64,000 nucleotides of DNA from DATAAP01 sp041690495 (GCA_041690495.1 JAWLHE010000011.1:94526-158525); one strand, 5' to 3'. Shown: positions 29,379 to 38,744, counted from the stretch's first letter. Numbers and translations are program-made. Notes: a model not told the origin generated them from the letters alone.

Positions 29379-30155
29379 TCAGCCGCCCAGGATCGCCACC
29401 GCACGCGTCCAGCCGGCCGACGCCCCACGGATCTTCACCGGAAAGCAGGCGACGGTGAAGCCATCCGCCGGCAAGGATTCGAGATTGTGCAGCTTCTCAA
29501 GATGGCAATAGCCGATGTCGCGCCCGGCCTTGTCGCCTTCCCAGATCAGCGAGGCATCGCCGCTTTCCGAGAACTTTTCCCTGGTGTGGGCGAACGGCGC
29601 GTCCCAGCTCCATGCGTCCGTGCCGGTCAGCCGCACGCCCCGCTCGAGCAGATACAGGGTCGCTGCACGTCCCATGCCGCAACCCGCAGAGACATAGTCG
29701 TCATGCCCGTAGGCGCTGCCCGCGCGCGTATTGACGACCACGATCTCAAGTGGCCGCAGAACATGGCCGATCCGGGCCAGCTCCTTCTCGACGTCATCGG
29801 GTGTCGCCACATAACCGTCCGGCAGATGGCGGAAGTCGAGCTTCACGCCAGGCTGGAAGCACCAATCGAGCGGCACCTCGTCGATCGTGATGGCGCGCTC
29901 GCCTTTGTTCATCGTCGAATGGAAATGATACGGCGCGTCCAGATGCGTGCCGTTATGGGTCATCAGCCGGATCCATTCTATAGCCCAACCCTCGCCATCC
30001 GGCAGGTCGCTCTCCGTCAGTCCCGGAAAGAACGCGATCACGTCCTTCGCGCTGTCCTTGTGACGAGTGTACTCGATGCGCGGCTCGTAGCCCGGCGGAT
30101 CCGAGCGCATGTCGTTCTCCAGATGCATCGAGATGTCGATGAAGCATCGTGCCAT
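29379..30155 (-). CDS. Cyclase-family (kynurenine formamidase-like) hydrolase
   Basis: A 258-residue protein of the cyclase family (PF04199-type fold), which includes kynurenine formamidases and isatin hydrolases. The metal motif HNGTHLDAPYHF is present near residue 65, and a second motif region HDDYVSAGCGMGRAATLYLLERGVRLTGTDAWSWD lies further on. The ATG at 30155 has AGGAGG at good spacing; a longer frame extends upstream without a better start. It is the last gene of the catabolic cluster, 78 bp after the frameshifted OYE gene. Substrate unknown; cyclic amide or ester hydrolysis is the likely chemistry. Confidence 0.85.
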   Translation of the reverse strand: MARCFIDISMHLENDMRSDPPGYEPRIEYTRHKDSAKDVIAFFPGLTESDLPDGEGWAIEWIRLMTHNGTHLDAPYHFHSTMNKGERAITIDEVPLDWCFQPGVKLDFRHLPDGYVATPDDVEKELARIGHVLRPLEIVVVNTRAGSAYGHDDYVSAGCGMGRAATLYLLERGVRLTGTDAWSWDAPFAHTREKFSESGDASLIWEGDKAGRDIGYCHLEKLHNLESLPADGFTVACFPVKIRGASAGWTRAVAILGG

Positions 30156-30233
30156 GACTGCCTCCTCCCGCCGGCATTTGTGCAAACGTAATCGCCCGGC
30201 CTGCGGAAAGTCCATCGGCCGGCGGGGAATGGA

Positions 30234-31344
30234 TCACACGGCGCGAGGCGCCACGGTCTTCGGTATGTCGATATCGAGCCGGCGCCCTCGCAGATATTGC
30301 GGCGGGCAGTGAACCGTGCCGCCGAGTGCATCGGCCGCTCGCCAGCACCATAGCGGGTCGTTGAGCATGCCGCGCGCGAGCATCACTGCGTCGGCCTGTC
30401 CGTTGCGTATGATCGCGTCGGCCTGGTGCGGCTCGGTGATCATGCCCACCGCAAAGGTGGTCAGACCGGTTTCGCGCCGGATCCGATCGGCATAGCCGAC
30501 CTGGTAGCCCGGCTCCGTCTTGATCTGCTGGCGCGGCGAGATCGCCGCCGGATACATCGACGAAGTCGACGCCAAGCGGCTTGAGCGCAGAGACGAACCG
30601 TACCGCATCGGCGATATCGGCACCCTCGCCCGGCAGGTAGTCGGTCGCCGAGACGCGCACCCCGAGCGGACGATCGGCCGGCCAGACGCGGCGCACCGCC
30701 TCGACGACCTCGAGCGGAAAACGCATGCGGCGCTCCACAGTGCCGCCATAGCCGTCATCGCGCCGGTTCGAGATGGGCGACAGGAACTGGTGCAGGAGAT
30801 AGCCGTGCGCCGCGTGAACCTCGGCCACGTCGAACCCGGCGGCGAGAGCATGTCGCGCCGACATGGCGAACTCCTCCTTGATCCGCTCGAGACCTTCGCC
30901 GTCGATCGGCTCGGGCGCAGGCCAGCCGTCGGCGTGCGGAATCGCGCTCGGCCCGCGGATCGTCCAGGCTGCGTCGCCCGTCAATGGCTGCCCGCCGTGC
31001 CAGGGCACGTTGACCGAGCCCTTCCTCCCGGCATGGGCAAGCTGAACACCGATGACCACGTCCGCATCGACGCTGCGAATGAAGTCGACGATGCGACGCA
31101 GCGCCTCTTCGTGCGCCCCGCTCCACAGGCCAAGGCAGGCCGGCGAAATGCGCCCTTCGGCGCTGACATGCGTCGCCTCGACCATCAGAAGACCGAGTCC
31201 GGCCGCGGCAAAGCGGCCAAGATGCACGAAATGCCAGTCCTGGGCGATTCCCCCGACTGCGCTGTATTGGCACATCGGTGACAGCACGACCCGGTTGCGG
31301 AGCGTGCGCCCAGCAAGAGGCAATGGATCGAAAAGCCCGACCAT
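30234..31344 (-). pseudogene. Old Yellow Enzyme-family reductase, frameshifted
   Basis: This gene encodes an NADH:flavin oxidoreductase/OYE protein read in two frames. The first frame starts at MVGLFDPLPLAGRTLRNRVVLSPMCQYSA (31344; an upstream in-frame ATG is at 31380) and runs through HAGRKGS and HAAHGYLLHQFLSPISNRR to FVDVSGG. The rest, ISPRQQIKTEPGYQVGYADRI to the terminal TVAPRAV, is in the next frame and stops at 30234. Removing one G from the GGCGGCG run at 30543-30549 restores a continuous protein of normal length. It is either a genuine frameshift or a sequencing error; without repair it has no intact C-terminal half of the FMN barrel. Confidence 0.85.
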
Positions 31345-31444
31345 CGACAGCTCGCGTCCGGTAAAGAGCTGTCCCTTCATACGCGATTTCGATCACGGTC
31401 GGAAATACGGCGGACGAGACCTCAGCCCCGCCCGCCGCGGATGA

Positions 31445-32416
31445 TCAATCGAGCTTGATCTGGGCGCGCTCGACCACTTCGCCCCACTTCCTCATCTCGG
31501 CATGGACATATCGCTCGAACGCTTCGCCCGTCAGCTTGCCCGGATCGGCGCCGAGCTTTCCGAACGACTCGCGGATCTCCGCCGAGGCAAGGATCTCCCT
31601 GACCGCCTTGAGCAGCGGCACGCGCGCCTCGGCCTTCAGGTTCGCCGGCGCGTACAGCCCGAACCAGGCCGTCGCCTCGAAGCCCTTTACGCCGGCCTCG
31701 TCGAGGGTTGGAACATCCGGCAGCGACGGCGCACGCTCGCTGCTGGTCACCGCGAGCGCACGCAGCCGGCCTTCCCGCACATGCGAGAGCACGGTCGGCA
31801 GCGAGTCGAACATAATGGGAATATGGCCGCCAAGCAGGTCGGTCATGGCCGGCGCGGCCCCCTTGTAGGGAACGTGCACCATGTCGATCCCGGTCATGTA
31901 CTTGAACAGCTCGCCCGACAGGTGATTCGCGCCGCCGATTCCGGCGGATCCGAACGAGAGCTTGCCCGGCTGGCTCTTGGCGAGATCGATCAGCTCGCGC
32001 GCGGTCTTTGCCGGGACGCTGGGATGAACCAGGAGAGCGTTCGGCACCGAAGCAACCAGCGCGACCGACGTGAAGTCCTGCCTGGTGTCGTAGGGGAGCT
32101 TCTTGTAGAGGCTCGGGTTGATGACGTGGTGCGTGGCGGTGAGCAGCAGGGTGCTGCCGTCCGGAGCGGACTTGACCACGTGGTCGGAACCGATCGTGCC
32201 GCTCGCACCCGGCCGGTTTTCGACGATGACGGTAGTGCCGAGCTTCCCGCTCAGATGATGGCCGAGGTCCCGGGCGAGGACGTCGGTAGTGCCGCCCGCC
32301 GGGAACGGGACGACGATGCGGACCTGCTTGACCGGATAGGATTCGGCAGCACTTTTGTCGGGCGCGCCCAGTGCCGCCACCACGGCGGCAGCGAGCGCCA
32401 GAATTATGCGTTTCAT
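31445..32416 (-). CDS. Bug-family (TctC-like) periplasmic binding protein
   Basis: A 323-residue solute-binding protein of the Bug/TTT family. The signal peptide covers about residues 1-24. The mature protein has VRIVVPFPAGGTTDVLARDLGHHLS, ENRPGASGTIG, GSAGIGGANHLSGELF and VPYKGAAPAMTDLLGGHI, all diagnostic. Such proteins deliver carboxylates to TctAB permeases, but no tctA/tctB is adjacent, as is common for orphan Bug proteins. Its ATG overlaps the acyl-CoA synthetase stop as ATGA. From context the ligand is likely an organic acid degraded by the cluster. Confidence 0.92.
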   Translation of the reverse strand: MKRIILALAAAVVAALGAPDKSAAESYPVKQVRIVVPFPAGGTTDVLARDLGHHLSGKLGTTVIVENRPGASGTIGSDHVVKSAPDGSTLLLTATHHVINPSLYKKLPYDTRQDFTSVALVASVPNALLVHPSVPAKTARELIDLAKSQPGKLSFGSAGIGGANHLSGELFKYMTGIDMVHVPYKGAAPAMTDLLGGHIPIMFDSLPTVLSHVREGRLRALAVTSSERAPSLPDVPTLDEAGVKGFEATAWFGLYAPANLKAEARVPLLKAVREILASAEIRESFGKLGADPGKLTGEAFERYVHAEMRKWGEVVERAQIKLD

Positions 32417-33975
32417 CTCTTTCCTCCCTCTCTGGTTTCCTCTCGTGCAACGATCGGCAGGTCGCCGGCGCGCTTGCGCAGCTCCCGCCGCAGAATCTTG
32501 CCGACTTCGTTACGCGGCAGCGCATCGCAGAATTCTATGCGACGCGGCTTCATGTAGTTTGGCAGGCGCTCCGCGCAGAATTCGATCAGGGCCTCGGATT
32601 GCGGCGGCTGTCCGCTTTTCGGCACGACATAGGCGACGACCAGCTCACCCCAGCGGTCATCCGGCGCGCCAACGACCCCAGCCTCCTTCACCTCGGGATG
32701 GCGCAGCAGGCATTCTTCGATATCGTTCGGATAGATGTTCTCGCCGCCGCTGATGATCATGTCCTGCTTGCGGTCGACGAGATAAAGATAGCCTTCGTCG
32801 TCACATCGACCCATGTCGCCGAGGCTAAACCACTCGCCACGATGCGCTGCCGCCGTCCGCTCCGGATCGCGCCAATAGCCCGAGAACAGTCCCGGTCCTC
32901 GGATGTAAATCTCGCCAACCCCACCGCTCGCGACCTCGTTTCCATTCTCGTCGAGCACACGGATCTCGACATCGCGAATCGGACGCCCGACCGACCGGTC
33001 GCGCTGCGCCAGTTCGGCCGGCGTGATCGCGGTGATGATGCGGGTCTCGGTCGCGCCGTAGAACTCGGTGAGTACGGGTCCGAAGCGCGACAGCACGCGC
33101 TCCTTCACCGCAGTCGGCAGCGGCGCGCCGCCGCTGATCAGGCAGCGCAGACTGGAGAGATTGCGCCGATCGAGCGACGGCGAAGCGGCCAGCATCTGCA
33201 GCATGGTCGGCACGACGAACGAATTGGTGACGCGATGACGCTCTACCAGCTCCAGGTAGGTTTCCGCGTCGAAGCGCGAAGGGACGACTGCCGTGCCGCC
33301 GAGATAGACGGCGAGCGAGGCGAAATCGCGCGGCGCGGAATGCCAGTACGGGCCAGCGTTGATGGTGACGTCGCGGTCGTCCAGGCCATAGTCGAGCGCC
33401 TTGTAGAGGAACCCGCCGACGATCGCGCGATGCGAAACCATGGCGCCCTTGGGCGTGCCGGTCGTGCCCGACGTATAACCGAGATAGAGGATGTCCTCGG
33501 GCGAGACCGACGCGTCGGGCGGCTTCGGCCGGCCCGGTTCGATGAGCTCTGCCAGCGGCATCGCGCCGGAAGGGGCACCGTCCAGTGCGAAAATTCGGCC
33601 ATTGAGGCGCCGGCGCGTCTCCGCCCCGAGCGCGTCCAGCACCGGCATGAACTCGGCACCGATGAAAAGTGCCTCCGCCTCGGCATGGGCCAGCCGGAAC
33701 TCGATATCGACCGGCTTGAGCGAGAAGTTCAGCGGAACGAGCCACGCACCGATGCTGCCCACCGCGAAGTAGACCGAGAGATAGTCGGCACTGTTGCGCG
33801 CAAGCACGGCGACGCGGGCATTCTTTCCCAGCCCCTGGCGCGCCAGGCCGTCGGCGAGCCGAAAGATGCGATCGGCGAATTCACGATGCGTGATCGCATC
33901 GCCGTTCTCGGCGACGATCGCCGCGCGGTCGGGGAAGAGCTTCGCGTTGCGCGCGAGGCTGCGGCCGAGAATCAC
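32413..33975 (-). CDS. AMP-forming acyl-CoA synthetase
   Basis: A 520-residue member of the ANL adenylate-forming superfamily, which activates a carboxylic acid to its CoA thioester via an acyl-AMP. Motifs are the P-loop LGYTSGTTGTPKGAMVSH, FYGATET, the adenylate-binding YLYLVDRKQDMIISGGENIYPNDIEECL region and the C-terminal lysine region RNEVGKILRREL. It overlaps the Bug gene downstream and the MaoC gene upstream by ATGA. It is probably the first enzyme acting on the acid imported by the neighbouring Bug system; the substrate cannot be named. Confidence 0.93.
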   Translation of the reverse strand: MILGRSLARNAKLFPDRAAIVAENGDAITHREFADRIFRLADGLARQGLGKNARVAVLARNSADYLSVYFAVGSIGAWLVPLNFSLKPVDIEFRLAHAEAEALFIGAEFMPVLDALGAETRRRLNGRIFALDGAPSGAMPLAELIEPGRPKPPDASVSPEDILYLGYTSGTTGTPKGAMVSHRAIVGGFLYKALDYGLDDRDVTINAGPYWHSAPRDFASLAVYLGGTAVVPSRFDAETYLELVERHRVTNSFVVPTMLQMLAASPSLDRRNLSSLRCLISGGAPLPTAVKERVLSRFGPVLTEFYGATETRIITAITPAELAQRDRSVGRPIRDVEIRVLDENGNEVASGGVGEIYIRGPGLFSGYWRDPERTAAAHRGEWFSLGDMGRCDDEGYLYLVDRKQDMIISGGENIYPNDIEECLLRHPEVKEAGVVGAPDDRWGELVVAYVVPKSGQPPQSEALIEFCAERLPNYMKPRRIEFCDALPRNEVGKILRRELRKRAGDLPIVAREETREGGKR

Positions 33976-34415
33976 GGGGCGACCGGCGGAAACTCGACCA
34001 GCGCCTCGCCCGTCGCGACCTTCTCGTTGCGCTGGTTCCGCACCTCGACCTCGATCGTCACCCAGCGCGACCTGGCGGTGACCTGCCGGGCCTTGACCGT
34101 GCCGAAGGGGCGGATCGTATCGCCCGGCTTCACCGGCGCCAGCCAGCGCGTTTCCAGTCGGCGGTGAATCGCACCGGCGTCGTATGCCCAGTCCGTCAGC
34201 ATGCCGGTGATCAGGCCGAAATTGTTCATCCCGTGCATGATGATCCCGCCGAACTGGGTCTTGCCGAAGCTGCCCTTCATGTAGTCGTCGTCGAGGTGAA
34301 GGGGGTTGTAATCGAGCGACGCGTCGCAGAAGGCGCGAATGCTCTCGCGCGACACGGCGAACTCGCGGCCTTCGAGCTTGTAGCCGGGGGCGATGTCGTC
34401 GAACTGGGTGCTCAT
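33972..34415 (-). CDS. MaoC-like dehydratase (hydratase) domain protein
   Basis: A 147-residue single hot-dog-fold MaoC protein, a class of enoyl-CoA hydratases/dehydratases. The catalytic pattern is visible as FCDASLDYNPLHLDDDYMKGSFGKTQFGGIIMHGMNNFGLI (active Asp and His region). The ATG at 34415 has AAGGAG ahead of it. The upstream FAS1-like gene ends 11 bp before, so the two single-domain proteins probably form a heteromeric hydratase like the split type 2 hydratases, acting on a CoA thioester made by the neighbouring synthetase. Confidence 0.88.
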   Translation of the reverse strand: MSTQFDDIAPGYKLEGREFAVSRESIRAFCDASLDYNPLHLDDDYMKGSFGKTQFGGIIMHGMNNFGLITGMLTDWAYDAGAIHRRLETRWLAPVKPGDTIRPFGTVKARQVTARSRWVTIEVEVRNQRNEKVATGEALVEFPPVAP

Positions 34416-34426
34416 GGCGGCGCTCC

Positions 34427-34897
34427 TTATTTCGGCCGAATCGTCCAGCCGCGGCCGCTGCAGATCACCTCGCCGCGCTGGTTGAAGAACACGTTGTCGT
34501 GGATGACGAACAGGCGCTCCTTTTTGATGAACTTGTCGAGGGCGCGCGCCTGCAGCGTGATCGTGTCGCCGGGCCGGGCGGGGATATTGTAGCTCCACGA
34601 CTGGCCGGCATTGATGGTGCCCGGGCTGCGCATCCAGTCGTCGGTCGGGGTACAGGAAAACATCAGCAGGATGTGGATCGACGGCGGGGCGATCAGGCCG
34701 CCGTAGCGCGACTTGCGGGCATAGGCCTCGTCGAAATAGAGCGGATGCAGGTCGCCGACGGCGCGGCAGTAGCGCTGGATCGCATCGAGCGTAAGAACGT
34801 AGGGAATGGTCTTGCGTGGCTCACCCGGAACGATGTCGTCCCAGAGCTTTCGCAGTTGCTCGTCCTTCCAGAAATTCGTTTCGAATGCTTGGGCCAT
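34427..34897 (-). CDS. MaoC N-terminal (FAS1-like) dehydratase domain protein
   Basis: A 156-residue hot-dog domain protein of the FAS1-like dehydratase/MaoC N-terminal type. It has YCRAVGDLHPLYFDEAYARKSRYGGLIAPPSIHILLMFS, the counterpart of the MaoC domain without the full hydratase pair, and the hot-dog beta sheet QARALDKFIKKERLFVIHDNVFFNQ. The ATG at 34897 has GGGAG upstream. It is first in the leftward catabolic operon and divergent from the IclR regulator, with 75 bp between starts. Confidence 0.87.
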   Translation of the reverse strand: MAQAFETNFWKDEQLRKLWDDIVPGEPRKTIPYVLTLDAIQRYCRAVGDLHPLYFDEAYARKSRYGGLIAPPSIHILLMFSCTPTDDWMRSPGTINAGQSWSYNIPARPGDTITLQARALDKFIKKERLFVIHDNVFFNQRGEVICSGRGWTIRPK

Positions 34898-34907
34898 CAC
34901 CGCTCCC

Positions 34908-34922
34908 GTTCGCACTACGAAC
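34908..34922. promoter_or_regulatory. Candidate IclR-type operator
   Basis: In the 75-bp gap between the FAS1-like gene and the IclR-family gene is a perfect inverted repeat GTTCG-CACTA-CGAAC. It resembles the GTTCG-type half sites bound by PobR/PcaR members of the IclR family. From position it could control both divergent units. This is inference from pattern; AACGTTT nearby is a second small palindrome. Confidence 0.5.
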
Positions 34923-34972
34923 AAAACGTTTGCTATACGTACTCTAGGTGAATACACTCCAGCCTGCAACCC

Positions 34973-35770
34973 ATGAGCATCGACACGCCTTCCGAAAACC
35001 AGACCAAGGCCCGGCGCAGCGACGAATTCGTGCGCTCGTTTGCCCGTGGGCTGAGCATCATCGAAGCACTGGGCCGTTCGCCGGGTCGGCATACGATGGC
35101 GGAGATCGCGGGGCTTTCCGGTCTGACGCGCGCAACGGCGCGCCGGGTCCTGTCGACCCTGGTCGAACTCGGTTACGCCGACGTCAAAGGCCGTTATTAC
35201 CGGCTGGCGCCGCGCGTCCTGGGGCTCGGATTATCCTACATCGCAGCGCTGCCGTTCTGGGGTTATGCGCAACCCATCCTCGAGGAGCTTCGCAGCGACG
35301 TCGGCGAGTCCTGCGCGCTCGCGGTGCTCGACGGCGCCGACATCGTCTATCTCGTGCGCCTGCCGGCACGCCGGATCCTCGCCATGAATCTCGGCGTCGG
35401 CAGCCGGCTTCCGGCCCACGCCGTCTCGCTCGGCCGCGTTTTGCTGTCCGGCCTTCCCGACGATGCTCTCGACCGGGTCCTGTCCCGCGATCTCAAGCGC
35501 TTCACCAGCCGCACGCTGGCCGAACCGGAAGGGTTGCGCGAGGAACTCGAACGGGTGCGCAGGCAGGGCTATGCCTGGGTCGACGGCGAGCTCGACCCTG
35601 CCATCTCCGGAATCGCCGTCCCGGTTCGGGACCACGCCAACGGCATCGTCGCCGCCATCAGCGTCAACTTCATCTCGGGGTCGCTCGATGAAGATGCGGC
35701 CAAATCCCGCTTCCTCGTTCCGCTGCGCCAGGCGGCGGAGGACATCCGGGCCCGCACGCCGGCCTTGTAG
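34973..35770 (+). CDS. IclR-family transcriptional regulator
   Basis: A 265-residue IclR regulator with an N-terminal winged helix (FARGLSIIEALGRSPGRHTMAEIAGLSGLTRATARRVLSTLVELGYADVKGRYYRLAP) and a C-terminal effector domain (CALAVLDGADIVYLVRL, GSRLPAHAVSLGRVLLSGL, VNFISGS). It is closest in look to the PcaR/PobR branch that controls aromatic-acid catabolism. It is divergent from the MaoC/acyl-CoA synthetase operon and is the likely regulator of that operon. The inducer is unknown. Confidence 0.9.
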   Translation: MSIDTPSENQTKARRSDEFVRSFARGLSIIEALGRSPGRHTMAEIAGLSGLTRATARRVLSTLVELGYADVKGRYYRLAPRVLGLGLSYIAALPFWGYAQPILEELRSDVGESCALAVLDGADIVYLVRLPARRILAMNLGVGSRLPAHAVSLGRVLLSGLPDDALDRVLSRDLKRFTSRTLAEPEGLREELERVRRQGYAWVDGELDPAISGIAVPVRDHANGIVAAISVNFISGSLDEDAAKSRFLVPLRQAAEDIRARTPAL

Positions 35771-35829
35771 CTTCTCCCGCCGGGCCGGCGGATATATGGT
35801 GACGGACGCTTTTCCGGAGGTCCGTCCCG

Positions 35830-36423
35830 TTGCCGATCTTCAATGACATGGCCGCTGCGGTGCTGGATTTCATGCAGCTCCACGCTGCGTGGACCGTACC
35901 TGCGACGTTCATCATCGCGTTCGCCGAGTCGCTCGCCGTGGTCAGCCTGTTCGTGCCGGCGACGGTGATGCTGGTCGGCATCGGCGCGCTCGCGTCCAGC
36001 GGCATCGTCGGCTTCGCCGAAGTGTTTGCCGCGGGTGTCGCCGGTGCGGTCCTTGGAAACACCATCTCATACTGGGTCGGAGACCGTTTCAAACATTCGC
36101 TCGAAGGATCATGGCCGTTCCGCAAGCGACCCGACCTGCTCGAGCGCGGCCACAGCTTTTTCGCGCAGCATGGCGGCAAGAGCGTGTTCATCGGACGCTT
36201 CTTCGGACCGACGCGCGCTGTCATCCCGCTCATCGCCGGCATGACCCAGATGCCGAAGCAACGCTTTCTCGCCGCCAACGTGCTGTCGGCCCTGCTCTGG
36301 GTTCTGCTGTCGATCTCGCCGGGCTTCATGGGCAGCCTGATGGACCCGGGTCTGCCGGACAAGCCCGCGCAGGCCGCACCTGCAGCAGGTGTTCCCAACG
36401 CGCCGTCGGTGCCCCTGCGTTGA
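35830..36423 (+). CDS. DedA-family inner-membrane protein
   Basis: A 197-residue DedA/SNARE-associated (VTT-type) membrane protein with several hydrophobic helices and the signature FIGRFFGPTRAVIPLIAGMTQMPKQRFLAANV. These are half-transporter-like proteins involved in lipid scrambling and membrane homeostasis. The start is a TTG at 35830 with GGAGG nine bases upstream. It lies on the same strand as, and 59 bp after, the IclR gene. Confidence 0.88.
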   Translation: MPIFNDMAAAVLDFMQLHAAWTVPATFIIAFAESLAVVSLFVPATVMLVGIGALASSGIVGFAEVFAAGVAGAVLGNTISYWVGDRFKHSLEGSWPFRKRPDLLERGHSFFAQHGGKSVFIGRFFGPTRAVIPLIAGMTQMPKQRFLAANVLSALLWVLLSISPGFMGSLMDPGLPDKPAQAAPAAGVPNAPSVPLR

Positions 36424-36499
36424 CCTGACGAGGCGGCCTCCGCTCGCCAGCCACCGCCTCGCGCGCTATTCTCGCGGCAGGCAGGCACTGCAGGCGCTG

Positions 36500-37522
36500 T
36501 TGATCCGACCGGTCCTATTCCTATGGCTTCTGCTCGCGGCGGCGCAGCCGGCGCACGCCCTGCCGCCGGTCTGGCCGGAGGGAGCCGCCGTCGCCGACAT
36601 TCCCGGCGAGGCGGTGACGTTCCCAAGCCGGAGCCCCTTCTCGCTCGCCGATGCCGCCGATCCGGAGTTCAGCCCGTCGACGGCAGCCGTCGCCACGTTC
36701 TTCCGTCCGGTCGCCTCGCCGGGAGGCCGTGCGCCGGCCGTACTCATGCTCCACGGATCGGGCGGCGTATTGTGGGCGCGCGAGATGACCTACGCCCGCC
36801 AGTTTGCCGCGATGGGGGTGGCGGCACTGGTGGTCGACGCCTTTGCGGCGCGGCGCGACCGCGCCAGCAGCTTCGTCGACCGCCTCCTCAACATCACCGA
36901 GTCGATGATGCTGGCGGACGCCTATGCCGGGCTGCGATGGCTCGCCGAGCGCGGCGATATCGATCCGGACCGCATTGCGCTCCTCGGCTTCTCCTATGGC
37001 GGAATGGCAACGCTCTATGCGGCGCAGGAGCAGGTCGCGCGCGCGTTCGCGCCGCAGCATCTGCGCTTCGCCGGGCACGCCGCGTTCTATGCGCCGTGCA
37101 TCGTCCAGTTCGAGGAGCGTCGGACGACGGGCAGGCCGGTGCTGATCCTGATGGGCGCCGAGGACGAGATCGTCGGTCCCGAACGCTGCGAAAGCACCGC
37201 TGACGACCTGCGCGCCGGCGGCGCATTGGTGGAAATGATCGTCTATGCCGGCGCCTATCACCAATGGGATGGCGGATGGAGCGGACCGCGCCGCATTGGC
37301 AGATCGCTTCGCGGTTGCCGCTTGCGAGTCGAGCGCGACGGTACCGTGCGCGATCGCAACACCACCCTGCCGATGGTCGACCCCTTCACGCGCAGGATCA
37401 TTCTCGGCCTGTGTTCGGACTCCGAAGGCTATCTGATCGGCCGCGATGACGCGATCCGCGCGCGCTCCAACGCCGATCTTGCCCGTTTTCTCAGCCGGGT
37501 TTTCGGAACGGACCGCGGATAG
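36500..37522 (+). CDS. Dienelactone hydrolase-like alpha/beta hydrolase
   Basis: A secreted alpha/beta hydrolase of about 340 residues. Residues 1-20 form a signal peptide (VLFLWLLLAAAQPAHA). The triad is visible: nucleophile in GFSYGGMA, Asp in LMGAEDEIVGPERC, His in YAGAYHQWDGG, with oxyanion region LHGSGGVLWARE. The start is uncertain: a TTG at 36500 leads straight into the signal, while an in-frame GTG at 36389 would overlap dedA. It resembles periplasmic dienelactone-hydrolase proteins; the ester or lactone substrate is unknown. Confidence 0.82.
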   Translation: MIRPVLFLWLLLAAAQPAHALPPVWPEGAAVADIPGEAVTFPSRSPFSLADAADPEFSPSTAAVATFFRPVASPGGRAPAVLMLHGSGGVLWAREMTYARQFAAMGVAALVVDAFAARRDRASSFVDRLLNITESMMLADAYAGLRWLAERGDIDPDRIALLGFSYGGMATLYAAQEQVARAFAPQHLRFAGHAAFYAPCIVQFEERRTTGRPVLILMGAEDEIVGPERCESTADDLRAGGALVEMIVYAGAYHQWDGGWSGPRRIGRSLRGCRLRVERDGTVRDRNTTLPMVDPFTRRIILGLCSDSEGYLIGRDDAIRARSNADLARFLSRVFGTDRG

Positions 37523-37616
37523 TATGGGAATCGCGGCAGCAGCCGAGCTTGAGACGCTGGAACTGCGGCTCGCCGGTATGCTTTCCCATCAGTCGATACC
37601 GAGAAAGGAATCGCGC

Positions 37617-38744
37617 ATGCGGCGTATCGCGCTGCTTCTGCCAGTCTGCCTCCTCCTCGCACCGTTCGGCACGGCCCTCGGGCAGCCACGCATCGTCGAA
37701 AGTCAGGGCCAGCGCATCGGCGTCGAGACCGTCGCCGACGGACTGGAGCATCCATGGGGACTCGCCTTCCTTCCGGACGGCGCCATGCTGGTGACCGAAA
37801 AGCCGGGCCGGCTGCGGATCGTCTCGAAGGAGGGTGAGACGTCGAAACCCGTTACGGGCGTGCCCCCGGTATTCGCGCAGAGCCAGGGCGGCCTTCTCGA
37901 TGTGGCGCTCGACCCGAATTTCGCCTCGAACTCGACCATCTATCTGTCCTATGCGGAGCCGGGCGAAGGCGGTGCCTCAACCGCCGTGGCGCGCGGCAAC
38001 CTTGACCTTTCGCGCGGCGCCCTCGAGCAGGTGCAAGTGATCTTCCGGCAGCAGCCGAAGGTCGATGGCGGCGGTCATTTCGGCTCACGCATCGTCTTCG
38101 CGCCGAACGGAATGCTGTTCGTGACCATGGGCGAGCGCTTCAAGTTCGACCCGGCGCAGGATATCTCAAATCATCTCGGTACGATCGTCCGCATCCACGC
38201 CGATGGTTCGGTGCCGCGCGACAACCCGTTTGTCGGCCGTCCGGACGCCCGCCCGGAGATCTGGTCCTACGGCCACCGCAACTCGCAGGGCGCCGCGATC
38301 CACCCCCAGACCGGCGCCTTGTGGATCGTCGAGCACGGGCCCCGCGGCGGCGACGAGATCAACATTCCCGAACCCGGCCGCAACTATGGCTGGCCGCTGG
38401 TCAGCTGGGGCCAGCACTACAACCGACAGGACATTCCCGATCCGCCGACGCGGCCCGATCTGGCCCAGTCCATCCACCAATGGACGCCCGTGATATCCCC
38501 GTCAGGCATGGCGTTCTACACCGGCGATGTGCTTCCGGCGTGGCGCGGCAGCCTGCTGGTCGGCGGCCTCTCGGCGCGGGCGCTCGTCCGCCTCACGCTT
38601 GACGGACAGCGCGTCACGGGCGAGGAGCGACTTGCCTTGGGCGCCCGCATCCGCGACGTCCGGCAGGGTCCGGATGGCGCGGTTTATCTGCTGACCGATC
38701 AGGACAACGGCGCCATTCTGCGGCTGCGGCCAGCCTCGCGCTGA
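37617..38744 (+). CDS. PQQ-type aldose sugar dehydrogenase-like protein
   Basis: A 375-residue secreted beta-propeller of the YliI/Asd family (soluble PQQ-dependent aldose dehydrogenase-like). A signal peptide is at residues 1-22, then family motifs HPWGLAFLPDGAMLVTEKPGRLR, DGGGHFGSRIVFAPNGMLFVTMGER, YGHRNSQGAA and EHGPRGGDEINIPEPGRNYGWPLVSWG. It would oxidise aldose sugars in the periplasm using PQQ. The ATG at 37617 has AAAGGAA upstream, and begins 95 bp after the previous gene. PQQ synthesis genes are not in the window. Confidence 0.88.
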   Translation: MRRIALLLPVCLLLAPFGTALGQPRIVESQGQRIGVETVADGLEHPWGLAFLPDGAMLVTEKPGRLRIVSKEGETSKPVTGVPPVFAQSQGGLLDVALDPNFASNSTIYLSYAEPGEGGASTAVARGNLDLSRGALEQVQVIFRQQPKVDGGGHFGSRIVFAPNGMLFVTMGERFKFDPAQDISNHLGTIVRIHADGSVPRDNPFVGRPDARPEIWSYGHRNSQGAAIHPQTGALWIVEHGPRGGDEINIPEPGRNYGWPLVSWGQHYNRQDIPDPPTRPDLAQSIHQWTPVISPSGMAFYTGDVLPAWRGSLLVGGLSARALVRLTLDGQRVTGEERLALGARIRDVRQGPDGAVYLLTDQDNGAILRLRPASR

